From NCBI RefSeq assembly GCF_937875265.1, contig NZ_CALLXM010000283.1:1-9530 (forward strand): a DNA stretch of 9,530 nucleotides. The letters run 5' to 3'. How positions within the stretch are numbered: the first letter of the stretch is position 1; each line of letters starts with the position of its first letter. The notes below the pieces were generated by a model. That model did no database searches. It saw only the letters and a program-made list of their open reading frames with translations, and was not told where the DNA came from. Source of the DNA: an uncultured Acetobacter sp. (lineage in GTDB: Bacteria; Pseudomonadota; Alphaproteobacteria; Acetobacterales; Acetobacteraceae). Shown piece by piece: positions 5,731-9,530 of the stretch. Both the position numbers and the translations under genes were made by a program.

Positions 5731-7133
5731 CGCAGAATAAAATTCGTGATGAAATCGGTGAGCTTACCGAATGGCGGCTGAAGCAGCGTTGCCACGTTGA
5801 ACCTGCCTTGTCGGTAAATGCCGCGTGGATGCGTGAGCGCGATGAAGCCTTCCTTTCCATGATACGCTCCGATGCCACTGTCCCCCACGCCGCCAAACGG
5901 CAGATCGTCCTGCATATAATGCATCAATGTGCTGTTGATCGTCACATTTCCTGAAACCGTGCGCTTTAGAAATCTGTCGCGATCAACGCGGTTATCGCCA
6001 AAATAATATAGGGCCAGAGGATGCGGCCGGGCCTTGATGAAGGCAATCGCCTCGTCCAGTGTGCGGTAGGTCAGCACAGGCAGAATGGGTCCGAAAATTT
6101 CTTCCTGCATCACCGCCATCTGCGGTGTGACGTCCAGAAGCAGCACTGGTGCCAGCACATGGCTCTCGTCTGAATTGCTCCCCAGACGGATCACCAGTGC
6201 GCCCTGTGCTTCGGCATTGCCGATCAAACCTTTCAACCGTTCGTAATGATGCTGGTTGAGAATGGCGGTGTAATCTGGAGATCCGGCATAACTACCCGGA
6301 TGCAGCTTTTTCACGGCTTCCTGATAAGCCGTGGCGAACCCATCCCTGTCGTCTTCATGAACCAGCACATAATCGGGTGCGATGCAGGTCTGTCCGGCAT
6401 TGGTTAGCTTGCCGAACGCCACACGGTTTGCCACCCGCGGCATGGAAAAGCCGGGCTCAATCACCATGGGAGACTTGCCGCCAAGTTCAAGCGTGATGGG
6501 GGTCAGATTGCGTCCCGCCGCTTCAGCAACCTTCTTTCCGACCGCGGTGCTGCCTGTGAACAGGATATGATCAAAGGGTAGAGAGGAAAATGCAGCGCCC
6601 ACTTCACCATCTCCTGTGACGACGGAAACCTGCTCCGGCTGAAAGACGGCCCCAACGATCTCGCCAATCACTGCCGATGTGGCCGGTGTGAATTCCGATG
6701 GTTTGAGCATGGCCCGGTTGCCAGCAGCGATTGCTGTCGCCAGCGGCACAAGAGCCAATGAGACCGGATAGTTCCATGGTGCGATAATGCCCACAACGCC
6801 CACCGGCTGCCTGACTACCCATGCACGACCGCACTGGAAACAGGCCGATACATGACGACGTTCTGGTTTCATCCAGTGTCCCACATGTTGGATCATGTAA
6901 TTGATTGACTGCACCAGCGGGATCAGTTCCACGATGGCGCTTTCCCGCTCTGACCGCTGACCGAAGTCCGTTTTCAGGGCGCGCACGATCTCAACACGTC
7001 GTTTCAGGATTTCGGCTTTAAGGCGGCGCAGACTGGCCCGACGCAGCTTCAGATCGGGTGATCCATCACGTAGAAACGCGGCACGCTGGCGTTCAAGAAT
7101 ACGGGGTAGATCAGCGGAAGCAACATCGGACAT
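5727..7133 (-). CDS. NAD(P)-dependent aldehyde dehydrogenase, coniferyl-aldehyde dehydrogenase type
   Basis: Oxidises an aldehyde to the acid with NAD(P)+. The 468-residue length and overall layout match the class-3-like coniferyl aldehyde dehydrogenase group; the true substrate cannot be read from sequence. Visible landmarks, numbered from the chosen start: the oxyanion Asn121 in PWNYP, Lys144 in LKPSE, the cofactor turn FTGST (about 193-197), the general base Glu216 in LELGGKSP, the nucleophile Cys250 in NAGQTCIAPDY, EEIFGPILPV, and FGGVGDSGIGAYHGKEGF near the C-terminus with an aromatic tail beyond. I prefer the ATG at 7133-7131, because GGAGGG (7138-7143) lies 4 bases upstream. An in-frame ATG at 7145 would add 4 residues but contains that ribosome site. 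It diverges from a TetR gene and is probably repressed by it. Confidence 0.92.
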   Translation of the reverse strand: MSDVASADLPRILERQRAAFLRDGSPDLKLRRASLRRLKAEILKRRVEIVRALKTDFGQRSERESAIVELIPLVQSINYMIQHVGHWMKPERRHVSACFQCGRAWVVRQPVGVVGIIAPWNYPVSLALVPLATAIAAGNRAMLKPSEFTPATSAVIGEIVGAVFQPEQVSVVTGDGEVGAAFSSLPFDHILFTGSTAVGKKVAEAAGRNLTPITLELGGKSPMVIEPGFSMPRVANRVAFGKLTNAGQTCIAPDYVLVHEDDRDGFATAYQEAVKKLHPGSYAGSPDYTAILNQHHYERLKGLIGNAEAQGALVIRLGSNSDESHVLAPVLLLDVTPQMAVMQEEIFGPILPVLTYRTLDEAIAFIKARPHPLALYYFGDNRVDRDRFLKRTVSGNVTINSTLMHYMQDDLPFGGVGDSGIGAYHGKEGFIALTHPRGIYRQGRFNVATLLQPPFGKLTDFITNFILR

Positions 7134-7143
7134 TGTGCCCTCC

Positions 7144-7162
7144 ATGTTTACATGAGAAACTT
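7144..7162. promoter_or_regulatory. Operator-like dyad 1, at the aldehyde dehydrogenase promoter
   Basis: ATGTTTACATGAGAAACTT, containing the dyad GTTT-N7-AAAC (7146-7160, centre 7153). It recurs in inverted orientation at 7204-7222 with 17 of 19 bases matching. It overlaps the -10 hexamer and covers the expected transcription start of the aldehyde dehydrogenase, where a bound repressor would block initiation. A 15-bp dyad is a usual size for a TetR-family site. Confidence 0.7.
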
Positions 7163-7189
7163 ATAAAGGCAGGGTATGGGCCATAACAA
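7160..7189 (-). promoter_or_regulatory. Probable aldehyde dehydrogenase promoter
   Basis: Read on the minus strand, TTGTTA (7189-7184, 4 of 6) is followed after 18 bases by TATAAG (7165-7160, 5 of 6). Transcription would begin near 7153, giving a leader of about 20 bases with the GGAGGG ribosome site. Operator-like dyad 1 overlaps the -10 and start region. Confidence 0.6.
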
Positions 7190-7203
7190 TCCGGCGTCAA
7201 TGA

Positions 7204-7222
7204 AAGTTTCTTCTGTAAACAT
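7204..7222. promoter_or_regulatory. Operator-like dyad 2, upstream of the TetR gene
   Basis: AAGTTTCTTCTGTAAACAT is the inverted near-copy of the site at 7144-7162. Its dyad GTTT-N7-AAAC (7206-7220) is centred at 7213, 60 bp from the other centre. It ends 11 bases before the TetR start codon, so it is placed to give autorepression. I could not define the TetR promoter itself with confidence. Confidence 0.68.
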
Positions 7223-7233
7223 AGGCCTCACGA

Positions 7234-7842
7234 ATGAGTGAAACCAAGGATCGCCCCTATCATCACGGTGACCTGCGCCGTGCTCTGATCCATACGGCTC
7301 TGGACATGCTGACCACAGATCAGAACTGGGCCTTCACCCTGCGGGAAGTGGCGCGGCGCACGGGTGTCAGTCACGCTGCCCCTTACAAGCATTTTCAGGA
7401 TCGCGAGATGCTTCTGCGGGAACTGGCCCGGATCGGCTTCGTCAGACTTGGGGAGAGTATGACAGAAGCCATGTCTTTGGGGCAGCCTTCCACACGCGCG
7501 CGATTTACGGCTGCCGCGCAGGCCTGTATCGGGTTTGCATGTCAGAATCCGGGTCTTTATCGCCTGATGTTCAGTTCAGATGCGGACAAGACGATAGACC
7601 CGCAGTTGCATGACGCGGCCATGAGCACCTTCGGGCTTCTTCTGGGTCTTCTGGAAAGAGGACAGCGTGACGGAAGCTTCCGGCCGGTTGCTGTCAACGC
7701 GCTGGCGGCCGCCAGTTGGGCGCAGGTGCATGGTCTGAGCATGCTGACGATCAGTAATCAGTTGCTTGAGGAGAAAGTCGGGGCATCGCCGGTTCCGGCC
7801 GCACTGGACGTATTGCTGGATGGTATGTGCTGCCCTGATTGA
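7234..7842 (+). CDS. TetR/AcrR-family transcriptional regulator (WHG-type C-terminal domain)
   Basis: A 202-residue one-component regulator, probably repressing the divergent aldehyde dehydrogenase and itself. The N-terminal helix-turn-helix covers about residues 9-58: YHHGDLRRALI opens helix 1, and LREVARRTGVSHAAPYKHFQDREMLL is the recognition region. The YHHGDLR start and a C-terminal ligand domain with WAQVHGLSML (about 162-171) fit the TetR subgroup with a WHG-type C-terminal domain. The inducer is unknown; an aldehyde or a related phenolic is a reasonable guess from the neighbour only. The ATG at 7234 begins just before the conserved part; the ribosome site is weak (AGG at 7223-7225). 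Two operator-like dyads lie in the shared upstream region. Its 3' end faces the M81 gene 109 bp away. Confidence 0.9.
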   Translation: MSETKDRPYHHGDLRRALIHTALDMLTTDQNWAFTLREVARRTGVSHAAPYKHFQDREMLLRELARIGFVRLGESMTEAMSLGQPSTRARFTAAAQACIGFACQNPGLYRLMFSSDADKTIDPQLHDAAMSTFGLLLGLLERGQRDGSFRPVAVNALAAASWAQVHGLSMLTISNQLLEEKVGASPVPAALDVLLDGMCCPD

Positions 7843-7919
7843 TTGGGCTACCTCACGACGTCCGTTTTTCGGAACTGGCAATGATTTACTTGATGACCAG
7901 CATGAGGGTGACTGCTGTC

Positions 7920-7951
7920 TGTCGGGAGCCTCAAGTGCTTCCAGCCCGACA
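7920..7951. terminator. Hairpin between the convergent tetR and M81 genes
   Basis: TGTCGGG (7920-7926) pairs with CCCGACA (7945-7951), and the loop can pair further (GGAGC with GCTTCC, with one bulge). It lies immediately after the M81 stop codon. There is no T run on either strand, so this is only a possible termination or 3'-end structure. The rest of the 109-bp space holds a small TCCG-TTTTT-CGGA element (7861-7873) and nothing else recognisable. Confidence 0.35.
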
Positions 7952-9505
7952 TCATCCCCGCCGGACCCGTGCGGAAACATAGGGTTCTGGTGTCCAGGCC
8001 AGGTCAGCCACCCAGGGCCATGTGAGCTGGCGGCGGTGGTTGCCGATGTGCAGAATGTCCTGATTGATTGCTCCGGGTGAGAGCGCCATGAGTGCCGGGT
8101 TGGCGAGTGCCTTCATTGTCGGGTGCAGATATCCGCATTTCAGGACGACAATTTTGAACTGTGCCGGGTCCACGCCCATATCCCGGAACGACTCAGCTGA
8201 ATGATACAGCCGCCGCTGTGCGGAAAGCGTTGCCGTGATGCCGTCAAACTCAACCACGGCCTCACCATCCTCGGGCCGCGTGACCGCCGTCAGGTGCTTT
8301 ACCACGGCCTTTTTCACATGCACTGGACGACACATTGCCGGGTCAAGTATGGCCCCGATTGAAAGCGGTAGCGTAGCCCCCACACCCGCCCGGTAACAGG
8401 CATCCGTCGCGGGGCGGTCCGTCATGCCGCCCAGCAACACATCTTTTGTTCCGGCCTTCAGCAAGGCCTGAAGGAAAAATGTCTGGTCCGAATTGCCGCC
8501 CCCACCCGGATTGTCCCCGGAATCTGAAATCACAACCGGATGCGTGGCTGAGGCCATTGCCCGAGACAGGCACTCTTCAATCGTCCCTGTCGGGCTGCCG
8601 AAGTGGAATTCATGCCGGGCATCCCAGTACCGGCCAGACAGCTCCGTTACAATCCGCTTCTGTTCTTCAATATTCGTGCCCGTGGCCACAACAGAGGCGG
8701 CCGCGCGGGGCTCATCCGCCCACACATATCCAACAAGTTGTGAGACATCGAGAATACCGGGCAGGCGATTATACTCGCTCAGGTCCGACCACAGCCGCCG
8801 CGCAGGCTCCCACTCCGTGCTGGTCTGTTCTCCCGGCAGCAGCATGGGAATGCTGGCCCACACAATGCCCGGACGCAGCCCGTAGCGCAGGCAATGCGTG
8901 AGCATGTCCGTGGCCCGCATGACATTTTCAACACGGTCAACATGCGGTGCGGTTCGATACGCCGTCATGGCATCCAGCGTATCCACAGCGCGGCGGCTCA
9001 AATTGCCGTGCAGGTCATAATACGCGGAAATCAGACAGTCCGGCCCCACAACAGCGCGCGTGGCCTCGTACCAGTCAGCTTCTGCATCATCCATGCCCTC
9101 AACACTCAGGGCGCCATGCATCATCAGGTAAACCCCATCCAGAGGAAGGAGTTTTTTCAAACGCTCCAGATAGTCCGCCTTCAGAGTGTCATAGGTTTTC
9201 CGTTCCACCGGGCCGCCTGAAGGGGCTGATGCCTCCAGTGTTGGCAGGAAAGGCACCTCATTCCGGAGCAGCGGTAAAGACAGCGGTGCCTCGAACACCT
9301 CCTGCCCGCGCCGCACCGTAAAATCCTCCATGCGCGCCCGGATGCGGCTATACGTGCTGCACTCCGAGGTGATGCCGCCAACCGCAATCCGAGGCGTTCC
9401 CCGAAAAGCCGGAACCAGCCCCGCCGCTTTTGCCGCCCCCGCAAAAGTGGGCAGTCCTGCCAGAATCCCTGCCGGGACCATTTTCAGAATAAGCCTGCGT
9501 CGCAC
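7952..9505 (-). CDS. M81-family metallopeptidase homologue (MlrC-like) with a twin-arginine-type signal
   Basis: Resembles the M81/MlrC family, which includes microcystinase C of the microcystin degradation pathway; most members act on unknown substrates. At 517 residues it is complete. The N-terminus has RRLILK (3-8), close to the Tat motif RRxFLK, then a mild hydrophobic stretch and a likely AKA/A cleavage near 27, so export of a folded metalloenzyme to the periplasm is likely. Family landmarks: RIAVGGITSE (39-48), LMMHGA (127-132), DLHGN (164-168), TAPHVD (185-190) and DNPGGGGNSDQTF (331-343), which contain probable metal and active-site residues. The usual HETNTF near the start reads SECSTY here. 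The GTG at 9505-9503 is supported by GGAGG (9513-9517), 7 bases upstream. Its promoter lies beyond the window. Confidence 0.88.
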   Translation of the reverse strand: MRRRLILKMVPAGILAGLPTFAGAAKAAGLVPAFRGTPRIAVGGITSECSTYSRIRARMEDFTVRRGQEVFEAPLSLPLLRNEVPFLPTLEASAPSGGPVERKTYDTLKADYLERLKKLLPLDGVYLMMHGALSVEGMDDAEADWYEATRAVVGPDCLISAYYDLHGNLSRRAVDTLDAMTAYRTAPHVDRVENVMRATDMLTHCLRYGLRPGIVWASIPMLLPGEQTSTEWEPARRLWSDLSEYNRLPGILDVSQLVGYVWADEPRAAASVVATGTNIEEQKRIVTELSGRYWDARHEFHFGSPTGTIEECLSRAMASATHPVVISDSGDNPGGGGNSDQTFFLQALLKAGTKDVLLGGMTDRPATDACYRAGVGATLPLSIGAILDPAMCRPVHVKKAVVKHLTAVTRPEDGEAVVEFDGITATLSAQRRLYHSAESFRDMGVDPAQFKIVVLKCGYLHPTMKALANPALMALSPGAINQDILHIGNHRRQLTWPWVADLAWTPEPYVSARVRRG

Positions 9506-9530
9506 AGAAATGCCTCCAGGTCGGTGTGAC

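Noticed and set aside
7194..7199. TTGACG on the minus strand as the aldehyde dehydrogenase -35
   Set aside because: It is 28 bases from the good TATAAG -10, which is too far; TTGTTA at 7184-7189 gives an 18-base spacer.

Overview
The window looks like ordinary chromosome of an acetic acid bacterium or close relative (Acetobacteraceae, Alphaproteobacteria). The reasons are the moderately high G+C, the sequence character of the TypA, FeoB and aldehyde dehydrogenase proteins, and an Ala/Pro/Lys-rich exported small protein. The taxonomic call is inference from protein character, not from a search. There are no mobile elements, rRNA or tRNA genes, or CRISPR arrays.

Layout. (1) Positions 1-2536, minus strand: a compact ferrous-iron uptake operon, feoA - feoB - a small Cys-rich membrane protein of the FeoB-associated type. 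feoA and feoB overlap by ATGA, and the operon ends at a strong bidirectional terminator at the left edge. (2) Positions 2537-2832: a divergent intergenic region with a 20-bp palindrome on the feo side and a 10-bp-arm inverted repeat touching the -35 of a probable typA promoter. (3) 2833-4656, plus strand: typA/bipA, a ribosome-associated GTPase, followed by GC-rich hairpins. (4) 4657-5039: a 383-bp gene-free stretch leading into a small secreted protein (5040-5369) with three exact Lys-Lys-His-His-Gly repeats, then a UUCG hairpin and a very strong terminator. (5) 5617-7842: an aldehyde dehydrogenase of the coniferyl-aldehyde dehydrogenase type (minus), possibly coupled to a 37-codon ORF at its 3' end, divergent from a TetR/AcrR-family regulator (plus). 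The 100-bp space between their chosen starts carries two near-identical operator-like dyads in inverted orientation, one on the aldehyde dehydrogenase promoter and one just before the regulator start. (6) 7952-9505, minus strand: an M81 (MlrC-like) metallopeptidase homologue with a twin-arginine-like signal peptide, convergent with the tetR gene.

How the genes work together: the feo genes form one transport module. The aldehyde dehydrogenase and TetR genes form a probable local regulatory circuit for aldehyde detoxification or catabolism. typA is a housekeeping stress GTPase. The His/Lys-repeat protein and the M81 protein have no clear functional link to their neighbours. I see no convincing evidence of a wholly new system. 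The best leads are the paired operators, the His/Lys-repeat exported protein and the coupled short ORF after the aldehyde dehydrogenase.
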